From Verrucomicrobiales bacterium (lineage in GTDB: Bacteria > Verrucomicrobiota > Verrucomicrobiia > Verrucomicrobiales > V1-33): a stretch of 5,174 nucleotides of DNA. The notes beneath the pieces were generated by a model, which was not told the DNA's origin, searched no databases, and saw only the letters and a program-made list of their open reading frames with translations. Below are positions 1-5,174 of this stretch, in pieces (within the stretch, counting starts at the first letter, position 1; the number at the start of each line of letters is the position of its first letter). The position numbers were made by a program, and so were the translations under genes. The DNA lies in the NCBI GenBank assembly GCA_023253575.1, contig JALRGB010000201.1:1-5174 (forward strand). Direction: 5' to 3'.

Positions 1-619
1 AGGCAGCGACGTACGTCCAGCCTGCGGCTTTGAGGACTTTTTCCACGCCATTGGCTTCCTCCTGAGTGCGGATGATGCCCATGCCGGTGAGGACCTTGCC
101 GGCCCGGTGGGAGGCATCGAATTCGACCGGAAGGGTGATCAGATTGAAGAGCATGATGACTCCCCAGCCCATGGCGATGATGGGGATCATGAGTTTGGGT
201 GAGAGCAAGCCGGTGAACATGCCGATCATGGGAAGCCACATGACTATCTGGCTAGCGAATCCTTGAACTTTCACCATGGCCATCCGCGCATGCAGCGGGG
301 CGTAAGCTTGCTGGTGCTGGAGGGCGTGTCCACATTCGTGGGCGGCTACGCCCAGTGCGGCCACCGACGTTTGGTTGTAGACGGTTTCGGAGAGGGCTAG
401 GCGTTTGTTGATGGGATCGTAGTGGTCGGTCAGGGACCCTTGCACGGGAACGACTTCGACGTCGTTGATGCCGCTGGTGCGAAGGATGCGACGGGCCGCC
501 TCAGCTCCGGTCAAGCCTGAGCTGGACGGGACTTGGCTGAAACGATTAAAACTCGAGCGAACCCGCCAAGAGGCGAGCATGGAGACGAGCATGGTGCCGA
601 TGAAGATGAGCCAGAACAT
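1..619 (-). CDS. YugP-type membrane zinc metallopeptidase, 3' end cut by window edge
   Basis: This is a putative membrane-embedded zinc protease. 206 residues are visible and the frame is still open at the left edge; the family is usually about 225-230 residues, so only the last 20-25 or so are missing. Seen directly: a hydrophobic N-terminus (residues 1-16), the stretch GLTGAEAARRIL (35-46), LTDHYDP (63-69), the zinc-binding HEXXH motif as HECGH at 94-98 (H94 and H98 ligands, E95 catalytic base), hydrophobic segments near 118-138 and 142-163, and LPVEFDAS (163-170), where E167 may be the third ligand by analogy with related metallopeptidases. This order matches the B. subtilis YugP family (Zn-dependent membrane protease, PF04298). 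The start ATG at 619-617 gives the family-like beginning MFWLIF, though no Shine-Dalgarno is visible. It lies 124 bases downstream of purU on the same strand. Its substrate is unknown. The family is sure; its role in the cell is not. Confidence 0.93.
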   Translation of the reverse strand, partial: MFWLIFIGTMLVSMLASWRVRSSFNRFSQVPSSSGLTGAEAARRILRTSGINDVEVVPVQGSLTDHYDPINKRLALSETVYNQTSVAALGVAAHECGHALQHQQAYAPLHARMAMVKVQGFASQIVMWLPMIGMFTGLLSPKLMIPIIAMGWGVIMLFNLITLPVEFDASHRAGKVLTGMGIIRTQEEANGVEKVLKAAGWTYVAA

Positions 620-743
620 GGGTAATAATGGGTTGGGAGTTAAACTAGATATCACACATGGCGCCGGATGGAACCTTAGTCGCGTTACAGAAAACCGTCA
701 GGTTTATCCCGTGCGGTTTCAGGCGGCACGGTGGTTCCGGGGC
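620..743 (-). other. Intergenic gap between purU and the protease gene
   Basis: These 124 bases hold no gene. On the minus strand, CTGACG and TAAGGT are 17 bases apart (roughly 674-702) and could serve as a poor -35/-10 pair for the protease gene, matching the sigma-70 consensus at 4/6 and 3/6 positions. The -35 overlaps the weak hairpin at 691-705. There is no recognisable operator or riboswitch. The gap length suggests the protease has its own promoter, but the sequence does not prove it. Confidence 0.3.
691..705 (-). terminator. Possible weak hairpin terminator after purU
   Basis: About 40 bases past the purU stop, the minus strand reads AAACC-TGAC-GGTTT followed by TCTGT: a 5-bp stem with a 4-base loop and a short T-rich end. 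The alternative pairing AAACCG/CGGTTT (692-697 with 714-719) forms 6 bp with a 16-base loop. Both stems are short and A/T-rich and the U-tract is poor, so this would be at best a leaky terminator. It may be chance. Confidence 0.2.
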
Positions 744-1607
744 TTAATCGAAGACCACAGTTTTATTTTCGTAGATCAGGACGCGGTGTTCCAAGTGGAG
801 TCGGACGGCTTCACTGAGAACGAGTTTCTCCAAGTCACGGCCTTTGCGGAGCAAATCGCCGACGGTATCGCGATGGCTGACCCGGCGTACTTCCTGATGA
901 ATGATGGGGCCGTCGTCGAGCACTGGGGTCACATAATGCGCGGTGGCTCCGATGAGTTTGACGCCACGGGTATGAGCCTGATGGTAAGGGCGGGCGCCGG
1001 CGAAGGCGGGCAGGAAGGAATGATGAATATTGATGACCGGGCAACCCACCTGGCAGAGAAAATCTTCGCTTAAAATCTGCATGTAGCGGGCCAAAACGAC
1101 CAGATCGACATGCAAATCGCGCAAAACCGACAGCTGTTTAGCCTCCAAGGTGGCCTTTCCGGTTTGGGTCACCGGCAGGTGATGGAACGGGAGGTGGTAA
1201 TGCTCCGCGCTGGCCTCCATGGCCGTGTGGTTAGAGACGATGGCGACGATGTCTCCGGGTAAATCCCCTTGTTTCCAGTCTAGAAGTAGTTCGTGACAGG
1301 CGTGAACGTGTTGGGAGACAAAAATGGCGACTCGAGGACGACGCGCGTGCAGGGCGATGCTGACCACCATGCCTAGCTCTTGCGTGGCATACTCGCGGAA
1401 GGCTGCAGCTTCAGTTGCCGGGTCACCGGAGGAGCTTCCCCATTCGACCCGCTGAAAAAACGCGCCGGTGGTGGCGTCGTGGTGCTGATCTGCGTGGAGG
1501 ATGGTTCCTCCTTTGTGGTAGATCCATCCGGAGACACCGGCGACCAAACCAGAGCGGTCTGGCCCGTGCAAGAGTGCAATCAGGCGAGGGCGGCCCGCAT
1601 CTATCAT
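744..1607 (-). CDS. purU: Formyltetrahydrofolate deformylase (PurU)
   Basis: This cytoplasmic enzyme hydrolyses 10-formyltetrahydrofolate to formate and tetrahydrofolate, balancing the one-carbon pool and, in E. coli, supplying formate to PurT for purine synthesis. At 287 residues it is full length for the family. An N-terminal ACT-type domain (about 8-85, beginning RLIALLHGPDRSGLVAGVSG) is followed by the formyltransferase fold (about 92-275). The active-site set known from GAR transformylase PurN is present: N193 and H195 in INIHHSFLP (192-200), and D231 in the loop ATAHYVTPVLDDGPI (221-235), seven residues after H224 as in PurN. GARPYHQAHTRGVKLIGATA (204-223) is typical of PurU. The ATG at 1607 is chosen because the ACT domain starts directly after it and an AGGA lies 12 bases upstream, overlapping the stop codon of the lipoprotein gene. 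The frame stays open to 1685, but those codons overlap that gene. The 14-base gap implies co-transcription with the lipoprotein. Confidence 0.96.
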   Translation of the reverse strand: MIDAGRPRLIALLHGPDRSGLVAGVSGWIYHKGGTILHADQHHDATTGAFFQRVEWGSSSGDPATEAAAFREYATQELGMVVSIALHARRPRVAIFVSQHVHACHELLLDWKQGDLPGDIVAIVSNHTAMEASAEHYHLPFHHLPVTQTGKATLEAKQLSVLRDLHVDLVVLARYMQILSEDFLCQVGCPVINIHHSFLPAFAGARPYHQAHTRGVKLIGATAHYVTPVLDDGPIIHQEVRRVSHRDTVGDLLRKGRDLEKLVLSEAVRLHLEHRVLIYENKTVVFD

Positions 1608-1617
1608 AAAATTTAAA

Positions 1618-1624
1618 GATCCTA
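1618..1624 (-). promoter_or_regulatory. Ribosome binding site of purU overlapping the upstream stop codon
   Basis: The minus strand reads TAGGATC, where TAG is the lipoprotein stop codon and AGGA is a partial Shine-Dalgarno 12 bases before the purU ATG. The spacing is longer than ideal. It is the only start in the window with such a motif, and it fits termination-linked reinitiation between the two genes. Confidence 0.45.
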
Positions 1625-1822
1625 ATTGTTGCCTGGCATGAAAGACGGGCGTCCGCCCTCCCAATCTTTCTCGGGGCGCGCCCATGGCTGGGTGCTGAGC
1701 TCACTGCCGGGAGGTGGTGGCGGTGGCGGCTTTGGCAACTTCTTCGGTTCCGAGGTGCTGACACAGGATGCCAGCATCACACATGCCCCCACGATGACGA
1801 GTGGCTGAAAACGGCGGCTCAT
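1622..1822 (-). CDS. Small proline-rich lipoprotein, function unknown
   Basis: This is a 66-residue predicted lipoprotein. Residues 1-19 form a short signal peptide (basic SRR, then a hydrophobic core) ending in the lipobox LASC, so C20 would be the lipidated first residue of the mature protein. The mature part is only 47 residues: a Ser/Lys-rich start (VSTSEPKKLPK), seven consecutive prolines (32-38), then a polar tail containing TQPWARPEKDWEGGRPSF (44-61) with two tryptophans. The residue after the cysteine is Val, not Asp, so there is no inner-membrane retention signal of the E. coli type; outer-membrane location is an inference. The ATG at 1822 is chosen because it sits directly before the signal peptide. 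The frame is open further upstream (an ATG at 1861, others to 2074), but those codons make a poor signal peptide or overlap coiled-coil gene B. It lies 46 bases after gene B and 14 before purU. I do not recognise the family. Confidence 0.82.
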   Translation of the reverse strand: MSRRFQPLVIVGACVMLASCVSTSEPKKLPKPPPPPPPGSELSTQPWARPEKDWEGGRPSFMPGNN

Positions 1823-1868
1823 GGCGGCGGGGACTGGTATGGCGCAAAGACGACAACGCATCGTCCGA

Positions 1869-2660
1869 CTAGCGCTGCACTTTTTCGAAAATGACCGTAT
1901 CGCCAGGGCTGATGGCCATGCCTTCGGGCACTGAACCGGCTTCGATGTCGGCAATGGTTTTGGTAGCGCTGACCGAGCTGATATTGAGGGTGCCGATCCG
2001 CTGATTGCCGCGTTTGACGATGAGTTTCGATCCTCCGGTGACGCCGCGATCCTGACCTGCATTGATGACGGCAAAGCCGTAATCTTTATTGGTAGCGATG
2101 ACGGTAGCTTCGAGTGCGTTCAGGCTGATGCCTTTGTTGCGGTCAGCGGCGGACCGGCGGAGTGAAGCTACGCTACTTTCTTGGTCGGCGACCCGGCCTT
2201 TGGCCAGATCATATTCCTTGGTAGCGTTTTCCTGATCTGTCGTGAGGGAAGCGATTTGCTGATTCAGTCCATCGATCTTGGCTTGGATGCTGTCGATGGT
2301 TTCATTGCCGAGGAGTTGGGTCAGTTGCGCTTCCAACGAAGTCAGCTCGGTTTGTTTGGCTGTTATTTCTCCGCCGACCTTGGCCAGATCTGTATCCTTC
2401 GATTTCAGATTGGCTTCGGCATTCGTCTTGGCCACTCCTTTCTCGGCCTTCGAGGCGACGGCGTCTTTCCACTTACCGATCTCTTCGCTAATCGTCTCAA
2501 CCTGCTGGTCAATTTTTTCCAGAGTAGGCTTGAGTTGATTGCTGTTGATTTCGATTTTTTCTTTGCGAGTGGCAATGAAGTCCTGGCGGTTTTTGAAGCC
2601 GAGGAATGTCCCTCCAGCGAGGGCGATGGCACAAATGATAAAGAGCAGTTTGGTCAGCAT
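1869..2660 (-). CDS. Membrane-anchored coiled-coil protein B with C-terminal beta-type domain
   Basis: This 263-residue protein of unknown function has a clear architecture. One N-terminal membrane helix (about 4-21) follows a short, Lys-containing start, suggesting that the rest faces the periplasm. Residues about 35-170 are a Lys/Glu/Gln-rich, heptad-like helical rod (for example SLEAQLTQLLGNE at 108-120 and KIDGLNQQIASL at 128-139). Residues about 182-258 form a compact domain with YGFAVINAGQDRGVTGG (194-210), KRGNQRIG (216-223), TIADI (235-239) and PGDTVIF (252-258). Its Gly spacing and alternating hydrophobics suggest a small beta-barrel; a distant likeness to the FlgT C-terminal domain is possible but unproven. 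The same domain occurs in coiled-coil gene A next door, about one third identical by eye over 73 residues. The ATG at 2660 puts the membrane helix at the N-terminus; there is no Shine-Dalgarno. It follows gene A by 60 bases, consistent with tandem duplication. It lacks the Ala/Pro tail found in A. Confidence 0.88.
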   Translation of the reverse strand: MLTKLLFIICAIALAGGTFLGFKNRQDFIATRKEKIEINSNQLKPTLEKIDQQVETISEEIGKWKDAVASKAEKGVAKTNAEANLKSKDTDLAKVGGEITAKQTELTSLEAQLTQLLGNETIDSIQAKIDGLNQQIASLTTDQENATKEYDLAKGRVADQESSVASLRRSAADRNKGISLNALEATVIATNKDYGFAVINAGQDRGVTGGSKLIVKRGNQRIGTLNISSVSATKTIADIEAGSVPEGMAISPGDTVIFEKVQR

Positions 2661-2720
2661 GGTGGAGAATGCTAGTAAGTGACGAAAAGGTAGGAACGGG
2701 CCGGGTGGGCAGATCGTGAA

Positions 2721-3701
2721 TTAGTTGCCGAAGGGATCAGCAGGAGCTTCCGCTGGTTGCTCAGCAGGTGTTTCCGTGGGAGTTGCGGCTGCTGAATCAC
2801 CGGGGGTGGCGGCGAATGGATCGACGGGAGCTTCGGCTGCCGCGGGAGCGGTTGTTTCGGCCGGAGTGGTGGTGGCGGCTGCCGATGTCCCTGCTGGGGC
2901 TGCTGGGGCAGGCGTTGGAGCGGAAACATTTTTGGCGTTGGAAACCGAGGACACGGTGACGGTATCGCCGACCTGAATTTCTGCGGCACTGACGCCGAGG
3001 ACATCGGCGATAGCGTAGCCTTGCTCGACGTTGGTCACTTTAGCCTGACCGATATTGGTACCGCCCCGTTTGATGTCCAGCGTGGCGCCGGAGACGACGC
3101 CGCGATTGTTGCCGGCGCTGAGGGTGATGAAGCCGTAAGCGCGATCGACTTGTACGATGGAGGCGCGGAACCCATCGGGCATGATGCCGCGGGCTTGCCA
3201 AGTTTCTTGGCGTCGCAGATCGGCGATGGTCTGATTGAGTTCGTTAAACCGGTTGGAGGCGGCGGCGGTGTTGTTTTTCAGTTCAGCAATCGCGCCGTCG
3301 AGAGAATCTTTTTGCTGGGTCAGCGAAGTGAGCTGCAATTTCAGCTGGTCGATACCACCGGAGTCGGCCACCTGTTTTTTGACATCGGTCCAGCGAGTGG
3401 TGACGACTTCGAGTTCGGCTTGTTTTTCCTCGATTTGTTTTGTGACCGCATCGATTTTCGGTTTCAGGGCCTCGGTTTCAGCGATGATTTGGTCGCGTTC
3501 GGCTTCTGTTTTCTTCCTGCCATCAATATCGGCAGCGAGCGATTGTTTCACCTCGGCGAGGTGTTTCTCAGCTGCGGCCTGATTGGCTTGGGCGATGGCG
3601 AGAAGAACACGTTCAGATTTTAACTGCTCGAGGTTCTTGTAGCTAAAAAAAGCGGCTCCAGCCGTGAGGATGGCGGCGACGATGGACAGGGTCTTCCACA
3701 T
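2721..3701 (-). CDS. Membrane-anchored coiled-coil protein A with C-terminal beta-type domain and Ala/Pro tail
   Basis: This 326-residue protein of unknown function is the paralog of coiled-coil protein B. It has one N-terminal membrane helix (about 4-20), a long helical rod (about 24-168; for example QIEEKQAELEVV at 89-100 and LKLQLTSLTQQKDSL at 120-134), and a beta-type domain (about 178-250) with YGFITLSAGNNRGVVSG (189-205), KRGGTNIG (211-218), AIADV (230-234) and VGDTVTV (244-250). Residues about 258-326 are a low-complexity Ala/Pro/Thr tail, probably disordered, in which AEAP-x-DPF occurs twice (289-296 and 317-324), the second nearly at the C-terminus (DPFGN). The membrane helix and lack of a cleavage motif suggest an inner-membrane anchor with the body in the periplasm. 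The ATG at 3701 begins directly before the helix; no Shine-Dalgarno is visible. It is the first gene after a 126-base gap and probably leads the unit with B, the lipoprotein and purU. A structural or scaffold role is inferred only from shape. Confidence 0.88.
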   Translation of the reverse strand: MWKTLSIVAAILTAGAAFFSYKNLEQLKSERVLLAIAQANQAAAEKHLAEVKQSLAADIDGRKKTEAERDQIIAETEALKPKIDAVTKQIEEKQAELEVVTTRWTDVKKQVADSGGIDQLKLQLTSLTQQKDSLDGAIAELKNNTAAASNRFNELNQTIADLRRQETWQARGIMPDGFRASIVQVDRAYGFITLSAGNNRGVVSGATLDIKRGGTNIGQAKVTNVEQGYAIADVLGVSAAEIQVGDTVTVSSVSNAKNVSAPTPAPAAPAGTSAAATTTPAETTAPAAAEAPVDPFAATPGDSAAATPTETPAEQPAEAPADPFGN

Positions 3702-3827
3702 GACGGGCGAGATATGGCGGTTGGTTTGGTAGGAAATTTACCGGAGAGATCGAGGTCTATCACAGACACGTCACCAGCGGCAAGGACAGAAATGGAAAAT
3801 CTTTAGATTAGTGCAGATACTGGCGGC
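3702..3827 (-). other. Intergenic gap, possible promoter region for the coiled-coil operon
   Basis: These 126 bases separate the zinc-ribbon gene from coiled-coil gene A and carry no gene. The only promoter-like pair I can point to is TTGCCG followed 18 bases later by TAGACC on the minus strand (about 3754-3783), which is weak. A short AATC/GATT palindrome (about 3799-3810) just after the zinc-ribbon stop is too small for a terminator. Promoters in this bacterial group are poorly matched by E. coli rules. Confidence 0.3.
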
Positions 3828-4973
3828 TCATCGGCCTGTTTCAAGTGGCTTCTTTGACGGGATTGATTCGGGGGGCGGGTCGAAGCCCGGTTCTTGGGAG
3901 GCGTCATTCATGACCCATCCGAGGCGGATGAGTTCGGTGATTTCCACTTGATCATCCGAGGGCGACAGTGGGGGGAAGCGGAGGCGGACGGTGATGGGGG
4001 TGCCGGTGCCGCGTTTTGGCAGGCGGGAGTCGAGCGCTTTTTGGGCGGCCTCGGTGCCGCGGCGGGCGTAGGCGAAGAAGTGATGTTCTTGGGTGGCATC
4101 TTCTAGCCGGAGGCAGACCCAATCGGCGTCGCTAGGGAAGGAGCGGTTATAATAATCGTCGCGGGTGGCGAGCACTCGGAAGAGGCGTGGCTGGGTGTGG
4201 CGTTCGGACCGAAACGTGGTGAGGGGTACCTCGTTGAGGGCGGCGGCGCTGGGCCAGTCGATCAACCAGCGGCCGTCAGCTTCTTGGCGGACGGCTACCG
4301 CTCGCGGCACCTGGCCTGGTGTTTCGTATGAAATGACGACGGACTGGATGGCATGGACGAAGATCTGGCGGTCGGCTGGGGCCAGCGTGAACGGAGGCAT
4401 GGGAAGTTTGTTACGGCCTTCTCCTTCAGTGTAGTAGAAACGCACGCGTTTCTCGAGGGCCTCTCGATTTTGGATGAGGGGGAGCAATTCTTCGATATTT
4501 TTGACGGCGAGGTATTGTTGAGCGGCGGCGGTGGCGGCGGTGATGTTTTCTCGCAGCGTCTCGTAGTTGCTGGCGGCGGGCAGGGCTCCGTCGGATGATC
4601 CGGTCAGGCCGCTGCCAAGTAGGGGTGGGGTGACGGGGTTTGGTGAGCCGCTGCCGCGGCGGGCGAGGGTGATGGCGGTGGCGGTGACCACGAGCAATGC
4701 GGTGGCGACGGCGATCCAGGCGGCGAGAGAAGTCCGTGAGTGTGGAGCCCTCTGGCTGGCGGCGGGCTGCGGGGAGGTCTCCCATTCTCCGGCTTTTGTC
4801 CGGCGCCAGTCGGGTGGTTGTTGCTGTTGGCGTTCGCGCGAGCCGGCCAGTCCGGTATTTACTGAGCTAAACCGAACCCCGCAGCGGTCACATTTTTGTG
4901 TTGTGAGGTTTAGCGACAAATCCACCCGGGTGGTTTGGTTGCAATTCGGGCAGGAAATGGAAAGTCGACTCAT
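3828..4973 (-). CDS. Zinc-ribbon, single-TM protein with unknown C-terminal domain
   Basis: This 381-residue protein starts with a treble-clef-like zinc ribbon: C8-x2-C11 and C28-x2-C31, with 16 residues between the pairs, resembling the short N-terminal MJ0042/zinc-ribbon modules of many membrane proteins. A polar Gln/Pro/Ser linker (about 40-80) leads to one membrane helix (about 83-104) followed by basic RR, which places the zinc ribbon in the cytoplasm only if the protein is N-in; topology is an inference. A second Gly/Pro/Ser linker (105-135) connects to a soluble region, about 138-357. This contains AQQYLAVKNIEELLPLIQNR (151-170), a low-complexity-free segment with GRWLIDWPS (234-242), and DDYYNRSFPSDADWVCLRL (272-290). 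The first part may be an NTF2-like fold, with low confidence. The ATG at 4973 is chosen because the zinc ribbon begins 7 residues later; the frame continues to a GTG at 5129, but that extension is Pro-rich and lacks domain sense. No Shine-Dalgarno is seen. The role is unknown; sensing or regulation is a guess. Confidence 0.87.
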   Translation of the reverse strand: MSRLSISCPNCNQTTRVDLSLNLTTQKCDRCGVRFSSVNTGLAGSRERQQQQPPDWRRTKAGEWETSPQPAASQRAPHSRTSLAAWIAVATALLVVTATAITLARRGSGSPNPVTPPLLGSGLTGSSDGALPAASNYETLRENITAATAAAQQYLAVKNIEELLPLIQNREALEKRVRFYYTEGEGRNKLPMPPFTLAPADRQIFVHAIQSVVISYETPGQVPRAVAVRQEADGRWLIDWPSAAALNEVPLTTFRSERHTQPRLFRVLATRDDYYNRSFPSDADWVCLRLEDATQEHHFFAYARRGTEAAQKALDSRLPKRGTGTPITVRLRFPPLSPSDDQVEITELIRLGWVMNDASQEPGFDPPPESIPSKKPLETGR

Positions 4974-5174
4974 GGGCCGTGGGAAGCTGGATGACAAACA
5001 GGAGAGATTAGAGGTTCGCACAGGAACGGTGGGCGGGCAATGACGTTGTCCATTAGCCATTGTTGAAGCGAGAACCACGAATGGGCGCTGGGGGAGGGGG
5101 AAGGGGTGAGGCTGATCAGCCAAGTGCACCAGCCGACGGCTGCGGCGGGGACGATGTCATTGTCCTCGCGGTCG
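4970..5174 (-). CDS. Possible 3' end of an upstream gene, cut by window edge
   Basis: An open frame enters from the right edge (first full codon at 5173) and runs 67 codons to a TGA at 4972-4970, overlapping the ATG of the zinc-ribbon gene as ATGA. The other two minus frames close within the first few codons or tens of codons. About two thirds of third positions are G or C, strongest near the window edge. Against a real gene: no lysine, many Pro and Ser residues, and no family I recognise (fragments such as AAAVGWCTWLISL and SLQQWLMDNVIARPPF). If it is not coding, these 200 bases are the leader and promoter region of the zinc-ribbon gene. Confidence 0.35.
   Translation of the reverse strand, partial: DREDNDIVPAAAVGWCTWLISLTPSPSPSAHSWFSLQQWLMDNVIARPPFLCEPLISPVCHPASHGP

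Noticed and set aside
465..1073. Plus-strand open frame of 202 codons
   Set aside because: It lies antisense to purU and the protease gene, both of which have clear family motifs; its translation has no domain sense.
1608..1685. Longer purU start at 1685
   Set aside because: The extra 26 codons overlap the lipoprotein coding region and precede the ACT domain without any family resemblance; the ATG at 1607 has an AGGA upstream.
1823..2074. Longer start for the lipoprotein gene, giving 150 residues
   Set aside because: It would run through the end of coiled-coil gene B and bury the signal peptide and lipobox in the middle of the protein.
2181..2675. Plus-strand open frame of 164 codons
   Set aside because: It is antisense to coiled-coil gene B; the Leu/Phe-rich translation is the mirror of Lys/Glu/Gln codons.
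2725..2976. GC-rich GGC/GCT repeats read as a DNA repeat array
   Set aside because: They are explained by the Ala/Pro/Thr codons of the protein A tail; there is no fixed repeat unit at the DNA level beyond the two AEAP-x-DPF copies.
3021..3623. Plus-strand open frame of 200 codons
   Set aside because: It is antisense to coiled-coil gene A. Long antisense frames are expected opposite GC-biased, Ala/Glu/Lys-rich genes.
4567..5043. Plus-strand open frame of 158 codons
   Set aside because: It is antisense to the zinc-ribbon gene, whose cysteine pairs and membrane helix are clear; no start signal or family features.
4974..5129. GTG start at 5129 for the zinc-ribbon gene, giving 433 residues
   Set aside because: The extension is Pro/Ser-rich with no domain, while the ATG at 4973 places the zinc ribbon at the N-terminus as is usual for such modules.

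Overview
The window reads as ordinary bacterial chromosome, densely coded on the minus strand. Six genes are well supported and a seventh is possible at the right edge. All run right to left, and no convincing plus-strand gene, RNA gene, CRISPR array or mobile element was seen. The DNA is moderately GC-rich, with a GC bias at third codon positions. The protein types are a zinc-ribbon/transmembrane protein with a long unknown C-terminal domain, two membrane-anchored coiled-coil paralogs, a small proline-rich lipoprotein, PurU, and a YugP-type membrane protease. Together with the lack of Shine-Dalgarno sequences at most starts, they suggest the Planctomycetes-Verrucomicrobia group, most likely a verrucomicrobium. 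This placement is inferred from protein style, not from a marker gene.

Layout in transcription order (right to left): (1) an open frame entering from the right edge and ending at 4970, which may be the tail of another gene; (2) a 381-residue zinc-ribbon, single-TM protein (4973-3828); (3) a 126-base gap that could hold a promoter; (4) coiled-coil protein A, 326 residues (3701-2721), and coiled-coil protein B, 263 residues (2660-1869), which share one membrane anchor, a helical rod and a homologous C-terminal beta-type domain; (5) a 66-residue lipoprotein (1822-1622); (6) purU, formyltetrahydrofolate deformylase (1607-744), starting 14 bases after the lipoprotein stop; (7) a 124-base gap; (8) a zinc metallopeptidase of the YugP family (619 to beyond the left edge), lacking only its last few tens of residues.

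The spacings (60, 46 and 14 bases) suggest that coiled-coil A, coiled-coil B, the lipoprotein and purU are one transcription unit. PurU makes formate and free tetrahydrofolate in the cytoplasm and has no evident link to the envelope proteins. The uncharacterised part is the A/B/lipoprotein group: two paralogous periplasm-facing rods beside a small lipoprotein, which could form an envelope assembly. No function for them can be read from the sequence alone.
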